From NCBI GenBank assembly GCA_019321725.1, contig CM033109.1:9331993-9395992 (forward strand): a DNA stretch of 64,000 nucleotides, in the 5' to 3' direction. How positions within the stretch are numbered: the first letter of the stretch is position 1; every line of letters begins with the position of its first letter. The DNA comes from Paulownia fortunei (lineage: Eukaryota > Streptophyta > Magnoliopsida > Lamiales > Paulowniaceae). Both the position numbers and the translations under genes were made by a program. Under the pieces are notes generated by a model that saw only the letters and a list, made by a program, of their open reading frames with translations, did no database searches and was not told where the DNA came from. Shown piece after piece: positions 49,718-60,936 of this stretch.

Positions 49718-51416
49718 TGACCCCAAAATAGGTGGTAATAAACTACAAGTGCACAGTGTCAACAAGTAATAAAGAGTGAGTAGAGTAGAGTATCCCAAGA
49801 GAGTGCGTGTATAAGTACCAATTATAGATTACCTATGATATATTTGACCTAACAATTATAATGGTGATTGAATTAAAATACGATAACTTTTAAATTTAAC
49901 AAAATTAACTAATACCCAAGGAGATTAGGGGATTGAATTCAATAACAAGGAGAGTCAAAGCATTGGTTAGTCATCCTATGTTGTTATGAACCTAGCTTAA
50001 TTGTGATTAGGAATGATGTGGGTTGTGTGAAGGCGGGTCTTCCTAATGTAATTGGTGCTCTATCTCGAGTCAGACCAAATCCATCCCTAGTTGGCCACTA
50101 ACGCCATCTCTAGCTATGAGTCATCTTACTAAGAGTGCATTGAGCATTGTGAATTCCTCTAGCTTTTGATTTTCATACCTATGACTACCGCACATACCTA
50201 TGCATATATCTATATTCGTTGTTACTACCTCACCTCTTGATCTTAATTACAATAATTAAAAGCAACTTGAAATTGGCCAAGTCTCAAGAAACATTAAAAA
50301 CATAGCATATGCTCATCACAATAAAAACAACATTTCAATCACAATACAAACATCAACTCATAAGTCCATAAAAATGATTTTTCAACCCTTGACAAAGTGA
50401 TTTAGTTCATATTGAAATTAAATAAGCACCAAGTGTTTGCCAACATCACGATCCTTATAAATTTCTTAAAACTAAGCAAAATTAAAGAAGAAATTAGAGT
50501 AGAAGATTACAACCACTAAGTAATTCTTCACTTTTTCTTCAAAACTTCAATGCCTAATGAAGCTCCCCCTCTTCTTGTTCTCAAATCCCAACCTCCTTAG
50601 TAATAGCGTGTTGTTGGTGTAATGTATGAAGAAATATGAAGAAATGTGTGTTTTGGGTGGAGAGAAAATGTGTGTGAGAATTTAGGTATAGAGTGTGTGT
50701 GGTGATAAATTATGTGTTAAATGATGTGTATATTGTGTGTTGTTCAAGAAATTATATGTAAGCGTGTATCTCTTATTTATGTGATGTAATTTTGTGTGTG
50801 TGTAGTGTACTTAATAGAGTGTCACATGGTGTGTGAAGGTGTATTAGTGTATAACAGGAAAAATTCTATACCATGGATTAGATTGCCACTTGTCCCTCAA
50901 AATTCCGCACATATTTTTTTCCATCATTAGACCACTTATGTTGTAGCACGGAGATCAGGTGCGCCGCCGCATTGCCAAATGCCCTGTTCTTCAGGTGCCA
51001 CAGTGCCAAATGGGGGTGTTGTGGCGCTTTGACAAAGGCTATTCAATACCAAATTTTTGAACCTTGAGTCGCGGTGTGACTCGGGGTGTTGCGGTGCTTT
51101 GACAGAGACTGCTCAATACTTGTGAGGTCTACTTGATCATGCATCGTGACACCAAATGGGGGGTGTCACGGCACCTCCAAAACTGGACCTTACTGCCTGA
51201 TTTTGGGCACTCGCACTGCGGTGCCGCCAAATGAGGGGTGTCGCAGCATTTGGCTCCGTAGTGCGAGACTATGTTTCTCCATTTTTCACCATTTTTCACC
51301 ATGTCTTTACTCCATTCTCCCTTCTTAGTCTCTACAATTGTATCAATTATAAGGCAAAAACTTATAAAATTATGCTCATGGAGGTGTTGAAAATGTCACA
51401 ATTTATGAGCCTATCA
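49718..51416 (-). repeat. 5' LTR of the Athila-like element
   Basis: 1699 bp; plus-strand ends are TGACCCC...CTATCA. It matches 41557-43179 throughout, with scattered substitutions and indels that show considerable age. Confidence 0.92.
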
Positions 51417-52321
51417 GTGCTTTCAAAGCGTAGCCTATTCTCCCTCCACTATCTTGGGCGAGTTCCTATCGGTTAGAATCAAGATAGCTAACGTTACTCA
51501 ATACGATGGGACTGGTGACCCACAAGAGCACCTCGACAAATTATATGCCAAGGCGAACTTGTATGCTTGAGTGATGCTGCGTACTGTAAGAATTTTCAGA
51601 CTCATTGTCTAAGCGAGCATTGACTTGGTTTAATCAACTGCCTAGGGCAGAATTGTCGGTCTTGAATAGGTGACACAAAGATTCTTTCACCAGTTCTCTG
51701 TTAACTACAAGTACCCAAAGATGGCTTGTTCACAATCGCCTAATCATCCTAAAGGACGGGGAGCCCCTCTAAGAGTTCGTACAATGCTTCGTAGAGGGTG
51801 CATGAGGTCCCCCTATGTAAACTACGTTCTTGCTGGCATTATGCAACAAAACCTTCGCCAAGAAAGGTTTAAGGAATCAATCATCGGGAGACCCTTTACT
51901 ACGCTGGAGGAGCTCTTATCTCATATAGAAAAGTATATTCGGGTCAAGGAGACTATTGAGATAAGTGCTTCTAGAAAGAGGAAGCACAAGAAAGAAGAAA
52001 GAGTTGAGGGGAAGAGGAACAAGGAGAGAGAAAATTCCAAGCAGATGAATCCCAACTAGTGGTAGCCGAACAACAAGGGTTGATGCAGCCCCGCTACTAC
52101 CAATGAGAGAGAATCCCAAGCAGATAAAATCTGACAAATATTGCCACTTACATCGGGACTACAAACATATGTCAGAGGAGTGCCACCACTTGAGGAATGA
52201 GGTTGAGAGACTCATTCGGAATAGCTATCTAAAGGAGTATATCGACAAATCTGAGGACAACGGTCGCCGCTCCAAATCAAGACGCCCTAAGACCACACGA
52301 CTCATCCCAGGGACATCCTAA
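51417..52321 (+). pseudogene. Tat-like gag core and C-terminal part
   Basis: Pieces in order on the plus strand: 'QYDGTGDPQEHLDKLYAKAN' (from about 51510), 'VTQRFFHQFSVNYKYPK' (51669), 'LAGIMQQNLRQERFKESIIG', 'TTLEELLSHIEKYIRVKETI' (to 51960) and, in another frame, 'KYCHLHRDYKHMSEECHHL' with 'LIRNSYLKEYI' (52130-52250), the C..H..C-type end of Tat gag. At least three stops or shifts. The frame resumes just where the Athila element ends. Confidence 0.88.
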
Positions 52322-53280
52322 TAGAGGTAAGAAGGGACACGACGATGATAACTTTCTAATATCGGTGGTGATAGGAGTCATTTCCTAAGGCAATGCAAGC
52401 AGAATCTACAAGTAGTGCCGACGTAGAAATGCTTAGTTTATTTTGGTTGAGTTATGCCCATGAGGCCCACTAGTTAGTTTATCTTTTGCATTACGCCCAA
52501 TAATGCTAGAATTTTATTTCTTTGCTTATTAGAAAGTTTGTTTAGATTTGCATTGTCATTCCCCAAGAGGCAATAATTTACTTTGCATGCAAACTTATTT
52601 AATGTTAATGAAATAAATTTCTTTTTGTCTTAATATCTCCGCTTACATGTATCATACTTAATAAAATTCTAGCAAGGGACCCCGAATTCCCACAACTCAA
52701 CTTCCTTAAGGTCAAAGGCAAGATGCATCTTGTTAATTCCAAATGCACCTCAAGATTAACATACGCTTTGCCCCAAGTAATCAAGAGAAATCCCATTGAG
52801 ATAATATATTTGAGGAGCCCTACTAGCTTCCCTATTTGAGAGGTCCTACTGATCTCCATCCTTAAGAAGCACTGCTAGCTCCCACACTTAAGAGGTCCTA
52901 CCGATCTCTTCCCTCGAGGAGCCATATGACTCCTATGCTTGAGAGGTCCTACCGACCTTCTTCTCGAGCAAGGTACTCGAGGAGCCCTACTGGCTCCCAT
53001 ACTTGAGAGGTCCTATCAACCTTCTCTTTTGAGAATCTCTATCAGTTTTCTTACTTAAAAGTCCTATCAGCATCCACATTCAAGGGACCATATCGGTTCC
53101 TAACTACAAGAGGTCATATCAACTTCCTTAATTAAAAATATTATAAAGTAACACATATTATAGACATTGCATAGAGTGATGATATAAAAAAAATTAAATG
53201 CTACAAGCTTGACACAAGCAATAATAGTCGCATATTAGAACAAGAACAACAAAAGTCTCGCATAAACTCCTAAAAGCAAA
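52322..53280 (+). other. Tat-like element, 3' untranslated region
   Basis: No protease or RT signature, although pol should begin here. 52430-52640 is T-rich with 'taatgaaataaatttc'-like text, as found after pol in related elements, so the deletion probably joins gag to the 3' region near 52330-52430. Confidence 0.5.
52780..53110. repeat. Minisatellite of 'gaggtcctaccgac / gaggagccctactgg' units
   Basis: Six or more degenerate units alternate 'ttgagaggtcctac(c/t)gat' with 'gaggagcc.tac(t)ggctccc', each about 25-30 bp and paired into about 55-60 bp higher-order units. G+C is well above the surroundings. Confidence 0.75.
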
Positions 53281-53289
53281 AGCAAACAC

Positions 53290-53930
53290 TAGCTAAGTCT
53301 AGAAGCAAAATGAGAAAGAGATTCGGGTGCTACTGCATCAATTACCTCAACCGTGGTATCACTTTCCCCAAACTTCATTGCATCGACAAGGCCCTCATCC
53401 TCTACCACCATAGCTAACACCTCAGAAGGAGTCTCTTCCCATGCTTGCACAGACTAAAGACCAACATAAAATACTGCAATGAAGAAAAGAGTGTTAGCAA
53501 GCCTACCATAAGAAATAAAAATGATTAAAAAGCTAAGCACAAGAACGAGATGAATAACTCACTGGGGCCAAGTCCCCCGCAAGAACCTTTGCAATAGCAC
53601 AATTACGCTTCACCTCAAGATCAGTGCCATCACATTGATTTACCACGCTATGAGTCCTCATTCAGCCTAATGCATGATCCTCAACATCTCAAAGGGACTT
53701 CATTCCCTCTACCTGATTTTCCCCATAGACGAAGTAAATCGGGGAGCAGAAATAAGAGAAAAGTCACAGGGCCTTTTTGGAGTGACCTCTACTGGCACCT
53801 CAATAGGTTATCCTTTAGCATCAGCATTTACATCACGCGACAATGACTTATGCTCGTCGCTCTCAAATGGGGGAAAGAAGGCTTACCGCCACCTCTGCTT
53901 TGGCCTACATCAATGCACCTCGATCAACAC
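53290..53930 (-). pseudogene. Possible antisense frame of a Tat-type element
   Basis: On the minus strand short coding-like stretches appear in different frames: 'SDEHKSLSRDVNADAKG' and 'PIEVPVEVTPK' (about 53750-53880), 'CDGTDLEVKRN' with 'AKVLAGDLAPVSYSS' (about 53550-53640), and 'MVVEDEGLVDAMKFG' (about 53350-53430). Some Tat elements carry an antisense gene between pol and the 3' LTR, and the position fits. The plus-strand frame 53674-54057 overlaps it and has no known signature. Confidence 0.35.
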
Positions 53931-54532
53931 CACTCTTTTCACCTTGACTGGGCAGTGTGCCCTCCCACTAGAAGGTCGCAAAGGACCCAAAGTCAACTCT
54001 AAGAACCTATGCGAGCGAAGAGTCACAAATCAATGTTTTTTCTTCAAACAAAAATGAATTACATCAAACATAGGCAACAAAATAAGATCATGAAAAATGC
54101 TAAGTACATCAGGCATGTAATTAAAGAAAGATTAATTTGAGAACCTATGTTATAACTGTTAGAGTAGTGTCCGACGAGCCAATTGATTTGACCATTCTTA
54201 TACTCTTGCGAATCATTCTTATTCATACTAATATCATTTAAATAGTAATCTTTATCTTAAATTCATCATAAGAATTACATGAAATCATTAGATCACCCAT
54301 AGGTATGGGGTGTGGTCGCGCATATAATGGTGATCATTGAATATGCCTCTAAGGTTGTGTTTTTAAAATATTCCAAGTCAAGGATCAATGAGATGGGACA
54401 TCATTGATCCTATTAAAATTTGCGCATATAATGCATGCTCGAAAAGAGGATGTTTGATTCCATATGTATTGGTGTAGAGACACCAGTACATGTATGCGGG
54501 TGCTTGTTAGGAAACAAGTACATTGAACTACC

Positions 54533-57256
54533 TATAATAGCTAAGCCTTACACTACTCACTTGGCCAATATGATTCATGCATTATGTGCTAATTTTATAT
54601 GCTATTTTCATTTCTATTGACATTGCATAATTTATTTTATTTTATACGATATTCTTGAACATTAAACTTAATTCTAAAGCTCTTGCATGGTATTAGTTAT
54701 TGAATTTCCTAATCTAAGTAGTTGATTTTATATTGAAATAAGAAGAAAATGAGGTTGATTAATACTAGATATAGATAGGATATATAGGTTATAATTTTGA
54801 AAGTGTTAATACTTAAAAGTATTACTAGTCAGCTTATATGGTTTGATTCGATTTCATCCAGGTATTTCAAAAGTATATATGTGTAAATTGCATATTTGGG
54901 ACATTGGACATAAGATACTATGATTGAAATGTGATATTACAATATTCATTTAAGTATAAGATTATATAATTTTTAATATGGATAATTATTCAAGAATCAG
55001 GTGAAGAACCTAATGAATGGATATAGGAATTATCTATGGGAATGAATGGTGACTAAGATATGAGACACACAAGATTAGGCCTGCAAGATAAGGGAGAAAA
55101 TCAGATTTTACCATTACATGACACCTCAAGCTTATACCACCTCATGCTTAAACTTTCCGAACTAGCGCCTCAACCTATTCTTCACTCTAAAGCTAACAAC
55201 CACGAATTGAACCTTCTTTTGTACCATTTCTCTCTAAATAGGTCATAAGTGAAGCAAAGGAAATGAGAAATAAACAAGTTCAAGTTGAAAATTGTGTAAT
55301 GTGAGTTTAACCTACGGGTTTAGCATGGATTTCAGATTTCTTTTGAGGTTATTGGCTTATTAAGCTTTGAATATTATTTATAAATATGTTAGAATTTTAT
55401 TAGATAGGCATTGGTGCACAAAGAAAGGGCTTTTGGTTGCAAATACTTGATAGAAAACACTTGTACTAGAAACTGTCACCTTATTGTATTCTTGTATTTT
55501 AGGCTTCAAAAGTGTATGGTATATTGAATAAAAACTTGTAAGTATTATCATATACATGTTTATATATGAGTTAAGAGTATTGTAATAAATTCTCATTGGT
55601 TATAAATTGAAATAGGGCATGATATTGAAGAAACACTCAAAACTGCCAAAGTAAGAATATCTATTCTGGTATGCTGTGAAGGGGATTGAATTAGGGGAAC
55701 CTAGACCCATGGGTTTTAGAAACTTTATGGTACGATTATATTTTTCTACATGTTATATAAGTGTGGTAAAAAGTTTAGAATGAATAAATATTCCTAAGGA
55801 TGTCAAAATGACTGTGAAATCTAATGTGGCAGCAAGGAAATTAGAAGGTGAAAATCTATCTCATTTGATAACTTAACATGTTTCAACCTAGACATGTTGC
55901 TATTGAGTATTAACAATTAGGTACAAGCTATTAGAGTGATAATACTTCAATTACATGATGTTTATATGTATCCAAAATGAGAAATTAAGTATTTGAGGGA
56001 CTATATTGTGTTCTAGTTTGCGAAATCTTGATTGTTACCTAGATAACTCGGTGTTTAAGGTTTTAGGATGAGATTTTGTGCTTTTAACTTGCCAAATTAG
56101 GAATGAAATTTGATGTTGGGTAATATTACAAGTTATTTTACATCTAAGGTTGGAGAGGAACACTAAACAAATCTAGACTAAGCCACCAACTAAGCGAAAG
56201 GTAAGTAAAGATTTATTTGTAACTACAATACATAGACATAGTAAATATGTGATTCGTATGTAATACCATAGATCATATGTACATAGTAGAGGGCACGCAT
56301 TACTGTCATTCATATCCATTGAGCATACATACATGGGTATTGACACATGCATGCTTCATATATGAGCGTTGTGATAAATCTTACATTACACGGTATGATT
56401 CTAAGAAAGGAAAATATTTTGCTGACTACTACTAGTGCACCGAAGCATGCATGAATTTGTAGGTTCACGTGCATGGATTTGCATGTGTATGAGTATGCAT
56501 AGATTTGCATGCTTATATCATTATTGGCCATTGAATATTGGCGATGTGCAGAGCTCTTTTCCAGTGCATGACATAGTAGCATTGGTCAGGGGCCCAACAA
56601 AGAAATAATTTTGAGAGAAATGTTTTGATGCATGGAATTGCATTGTGGGCATAGCATTTTGAGATGCATGACTTAATATTATGGATTATTTTTTGACATA
56701 CATAATCTTTACTTGCTGCGCGTTAGCTCATATAGTTTATGCATTATAGGTGAGTCTGGTGATACTTGATACTATGGACTTACTAGGCAAGCCTTTGGGG
56801 TTCCTACAGGTTCTGAGGATCAGTGTACATGGTGATGACCTGTTGAGTTATGTTGTGGGCATATTCTAATTTTTACATTCATTATTATTATTTAAATTGC
56901 TGATTATATATAAGGGCTATAAGATGCAAATTGTCCTTACTTCTCCTAAAAGTAAAGACTATTATTTTTATTTTTGAGTCTATTGTATTATAACTTTAGG
57001 ATATCGTGTCCTATATAACTCATGAAATTTGATAGTAAATCAGTCTGAGAATAGAGTGAATGTGATGGGTGTTGTATTTTTATATAAATGATAATTTTTT
57101 TATATACAAGGTTATATGTGAAGTAACACTTTACTATTTTCTCAAAGTGCTACATTTGACAAAAGAAAAAAAAAATATATATATATATACACACATGCAC
57201 TACCTTGTCAAAGTTATTGTTATACCAATATTTATATTTAGTGTTGGGGTGTTACA
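54533..57256 (-). mobile_element. Gypsy-type LTR-like insertion, inverted relative of 1.7-3.6 kb
   Basis: On the minus strand it starts TGTAACACCCC at 57256, as Tekay/Del LTRs do. From 57256 to about 55200 it matches 1681-3620. The flanks CTACC (54528-54532) and TTACC (57257-57261) may be a 5-bp target duplication. The left end (TATAATAGC) does not mirror the TGTAACACC end, so the left boundary or the integrity of the element is uncertain. No coding region. Confidence 0.55.
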
Positions 57257-57774
57257 TTACCCCACCTAAAAATTCCTAATTGAAAATATTCTATTATCGA
57301 ATGAGAATTTTCTCGTTACGATAGTACAAGAATTAGTATTTGGACTTGAGGCACCATGGTATTTTTCAAATACATGACAATCACAAGAGGTTTACATTGG
57401 GTATAACATCTTTATGTATGGAGATTAATGAGTGGCTAATAAAGGATCCATTACCTACCTAGATGAATAGGTAAATCTTCTATGCATTCCACTATACTTG
57501 ACTCTAAAATCCTTGACCAATGTTGAATGAAAATTAGATATGGGATTTTCTAATTGTTCATTATCGAATCAACCTACTAGAAATGAAAACATAATTATTG
57601 AGCTAATAGGGTTTCGACTAATCATCCATGCCCTAGGCTCAATTGGGAGATTAGATGACGGAAGGACCGTACTTAAATGGTATTTATAATTGGAATAGGT
57701 TCACATATTCACGTAAAACTAGGAGTCATGATACATTGTTAGGTGTTTTCCATGACTTGTGGGTTCTTGGAATT

Positions 57775-58140
57775 AATGGGTTAATTCCAAGAGAATTAAT
57801 TAATTAGATTAATTAATTAGAGCAATTAATTATTCAACTAAATCACAAGAGTTGTGAGCCCACGGCCAGTTTAGAGTGAACCTAAGGGTTCACACACAAA
57901 ACTTGGATAAGTTCATTTCTACCTTAGAAATTAATCTAAGTATTGGATTAAATTAATTAATGTGATTAATTAATGAGGCTTAAATTAATTCAGGTATTGA
58001 ATTAATTCAATTAATTAATTGGATTAATTGATGAACCTAACTGGATTAAGGAGTTCAATTGAAATATTTAATTAATTAATTTAATTGATTGAATTAATTG
58101 ATTGAATTAATTAAACTAGAGTCTAATTGATTAATTAGGC
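57775..58140. repeat. Palindromic AATTAATT-rich tract
   Basis: Dense TTAATTAA/AATTAATT words, for example 'gaattaattaattagattaa' at 57790 and 'atttaattaattaatttaat' near 58070. The words are self-complementary, so the tract can form many alternative hairpins. No reading frame. Confidence 0.75.
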
Positions 58141-58591
58141 TAGACCCATTAGGTGTGGATTTGTATGAAGCCCATTAGAAAATTAGATTGAGAATCTAAT
58201 TCCTAAAGAAAGTTGGATTGAGAATTCAATTCCTAAGAGATAATAAAGAAAAAGAAAAGACCTTATGAGATAAGAAAACTTTCTAAAAGAGTTGGAGATA
58301 AGAAATGATGAAGAGTTCTACATGGAAAGAGCTTGTGGTAGCTTTTTTTGGCAAACTTCTTGGATATTTTTTGGGAACATTTTACTGCAGATTTTTGTTG
58401 AAAACAAAAGTGGAAAAACAGCCCCTTTCTCTTGAAGAAAAATAATATTCTTTATCTCTAAAAAATCATCCATTCTTTCCCCTTCAATCTCCAAAATTTT
58501 GCCAACCTTTTGTCTAATTTAATTCTTAATTCAATTGTTGAATTCAGAATTAAATTAAATACCTAAAACACCAATGTTAGTGTGTTCATAT

Positions 58592-59540
58592 TGTTAGAGT
58601 AGGATGCCCAACGCTCTAATTGAATTGAGTGTATTATACTGTTTTACTTTTGTAAAGACAATTTTATTGGAAATCATATTAATAAAAAGGTATTTTCTTT
58701 ATCTTATGTCTTGCATCTTTTATTTCTGCACATTAGATAAAGTCCTTAGATCAAATTTATCTACGAGGCATGGTCGCACATATGATGGCGATCATGGAAC
58801 ATGCCTATAAGGCTTTGGTCTTAAATAAGTTTGGAGTCGAGAGTTTTTTTAGATGGGATATCAAATAGCTCAGTAAAACTCACACATATGAAGCATGCTC
58901 GTGAGAGGAGGATGTTACATTCCATTGGCATTAGCGTAGAGACGTAAGTGCATGTACGTGGGTGCTTGTTAGGGAACAAGTACACCGAACATGGCCCGCA
59001 AGAAATTCTTAGTTGGAGGCTTTACCCGTCGAAACAAAAAATTTTGTGTTGTGATAGTACACGAGTAGTCCTCATACTTGAGGCACGATGGTAGCCTTAT
59101 GTGCATCTTGCAGCACTTTGATATATCTTTTGATTGCTTGACAATCACAAAGGGGGTATGTTAGGTGTTACACTGGTGTACATGGAGGTTTGTTAGTGGC
59201 CAATATATAATTTGACACTTGTCTTTTTAAACAAGAAAATCTCCTGTATTTTCATAATTCGTGATTCAAAGATTTTAGCCAAGGCAAGATGAATTGTGAT
59301 TTATCAAAAATTATTGGAACTTGAAATGGAATCACAGTTATTGAATCATTTAGGATTTTGACTTATAATTCATGCTTTAGATTCAATCAGGAGATTAGCT
59401 GTCAAAAGGACTGTACGTGTATGGTACTTGTAACTGAAATAGGTTTACTCGCTATTTCATCTAAGACTAGTTTGCCATGATTACTTACTAGGTGTTTTCA
59501 TGAATAGTGAGGTTTTTGGAATTAAGGAGTTAATTCCAGC
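58592..59540 (+). repeat. LTR-like region of the plus-strand copia element
   Basis: Shared with 54157-54532 plus 57257-57785, and in part with 315-750. The shared text stops at 'gagttaattcca'. It may be the whole LTR or only its first part. Confidence 0.6.
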
Positions 59541-59690
59541 GGGCACCCGTCACCCATCACCCGGTGTTGGGCTCCCGTTGCCCATCACTCGGCGCTGGGC
59601 ACTCGACTGCACGCGTGGTACCCAGCAGTAGACACCCAGTACGCGCCCGACAGGCAGCAGTGGTGCTGCTCGTCGTGTCGTTCTAGGTCA
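59536..59690. other. GC-rich island in the copia leader
   Basis: About 150 bp rich in CCC/GGC words with an internal near-repeat, 'cccgtcacccatcacccggt' then 'cccgttgcccatcactcggc', and further 'cacccagtacgcgcccg'. It is unlike anything else in the window and is absent from the sister copy at 57785. Confidence 0.7.
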
Positions 59691-60936
59691 GTTTTTTTTT
59701 TATTTTCTGGAATATTAAAATTTAATATTAATTTTACTTATTTTTGAAAAAAATGTTTTTCAAAGAAAAATTGTTTTTCAAGCAATTAAAAATTATACCA
59801 AGTTAAAAAAAATCATTTAACAATTTGGTAAATTTACATATTTTGATAATTACATATGATGTTAATTATGAGCATGTATGGGATGATCATGAGCCATTGG
59901 ACCACTGTGATTGGTTTTATTTAATATTTTTGGGTTTTAAAATGGGGCCTACGAGCCTCTTATTTCATTTATGTAAGTTATTTTATTTTTTGTAAAAAGA
60001 GTAGAATAGATGGTAAGGTTTTTCTTTTTCTTTGAAAAACAAAGGAGAATAAAAAAGAAGGCCCATGTTTGTATAGGATACAATTATGTAATAGAATATG
60101 TTCTATTCTATTTTATTACACTTACACTGACCTTAGGTCCATTTTTGGCTCAAATAGACCGCATAATACTGGTTCATGATCATCCATTTTTGTATTAGAT
60201 CCATGCTTAGGATTTTATTTAATGATTTTATGCTTGCGAAATGATATTATGATGTTATGCATTAAATAACCAACCTAATTTAAATTATGATGAGGTCTTG
60301 GATAAAATTAAACCCCACTTAACTTACTAAAATTAAGTAAAAGAATTTTTTGAAAATTCAATTTCAAACAAAAATGGACAAGTTAGGTAGGACCTATCAT
60401 TCCATGCCTACCATCAAAGATAGAGACATGACAACCACTACCGCACTTGATCATTGACCATGAGTCGTAGGGTGGTCTTGTGTTGGAAAACTGTGATCTC
60501 TACCAAACATTGAGATGCTCATGGGATGGAATCGTCATTATGTTGGCCATGAGTCGTAGGACATCTTGATGATCTATCTACATGAATGTTTGATGGGTAT
60601 TGTTTGACACTTAGTACCATATGGGCTCATAAAATTGGAGTATATGAGAAGAGGTGAGGCAAAAAAACTTGAGGGTTGTATAGTGATACAATCATCAAAG
60701 AGTTGACTACCGATAGAAATATTTCATGGACTCATAAAATTAGAGTGTGAAATATTTTCATTAGACCTCAAGCTCACTAGGAAATATGATTTTTTGAAAT
60801 TCCATTAGGGGTGATGGAATTCGAAAAAAATAGTGGGAGACATTTAGTATTAAAGACTTTATATTAAATGAATATGTTTTTCCCATAGTTTACTCATTTT
60901 CTACTTTGTGCATGTTTTGTAGATTATTCTACTAAA
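59691..60936 (+). other. Copia leader region upstream of gag
   Basis: AT-rich, with two versions of 'atggactcataaaattagag' or 'tgggctcataaaattggag' (60628 and 60727). Two further near-repeats are 'gaccatgagtcgtagggtgg' (60457) and 'ggccatgagtcgtaggacat' (60544). No supported gene. Confidence 0.5.

Larger units (their letters stand above)
41557..51416 (-). mobile_element. Athila-like Ty3/gypsy element, nearly full length, inactive
   Basis: LTRs 41557-43179 and 49718-51416 bound a minus-strand gag-protease-RT-RNase H-integrase order, the Ty3/gypsy arrangement. LTR ends on the minus strand are TGATAG...GGGGTCA. A primer-binding site of the 'GCCGTTGTCGGGGA' type follows the 5' LTR, and a polypurine tract ('gtttgggggtagt') precedes the 3' LTR. 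The host flank shows a 5-bp duplication, GTGCC (41552-41556) against GTGCT (51417-51421). Coding regions carry frameshifts and stops. About 1 kb between integrase and the 3' LTR has no clear envelope-like frame. Confidence 0.9.
40893..54060 (+). mobile_element. Tat-like Ty3/gypsy element, gag split by a nested insertion, pol deleted
   Basis: A primer-binding region 'ttggcactgtttgttggaaa' at 40893 resembles the Tat-type 'TTGGCGCCGTCTGTGGGAA'. Gag-like, GC-richer sequence runs 40930-41556, stops at the Athila element, and resumes at 51417 with the Tat gag core. After the gag C-terminus (52321) there is no protease, RT or integrase; instead an untranslated-like stretch, a minisatellite and a possible antisense frame follow. 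The element therefore lost pol. Its LTRs are not delimited; the right side ends before the LTR-family copy at 54157. Confidence 0.7.
54157..58591 (+). mobile_element. TGTTAGAGTA-type LTR-family copy interrupted by an insertion
   Basis: 54157-54532 matches the start of the copy at 58592 ('tgttagagta', '(t/g)ggtcgc(g/a)catat(a/g)atgg', 'gatcat(t)gaa', 'gcatgctcg', 'gggtgcttgttag'). The next part of the family sequence ('aaattcctaattg', 'gatagtac', 'cttgaggca', 'aggtgttttccatgact') resumes at 57257 after a 2724-bp insertion. Past about 57785 the two copies diverge; this one continues with an AATTAATT-rich stretch and a leader-like region that ends right where the next copy starts. Confidence 0.65.

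Noticed and set aside
53674..54057. 127-codon plus-strand frame
   Set aside because: Overlaps the decayed Tat element; no recognisable family. The minus strand looks more coding-like.
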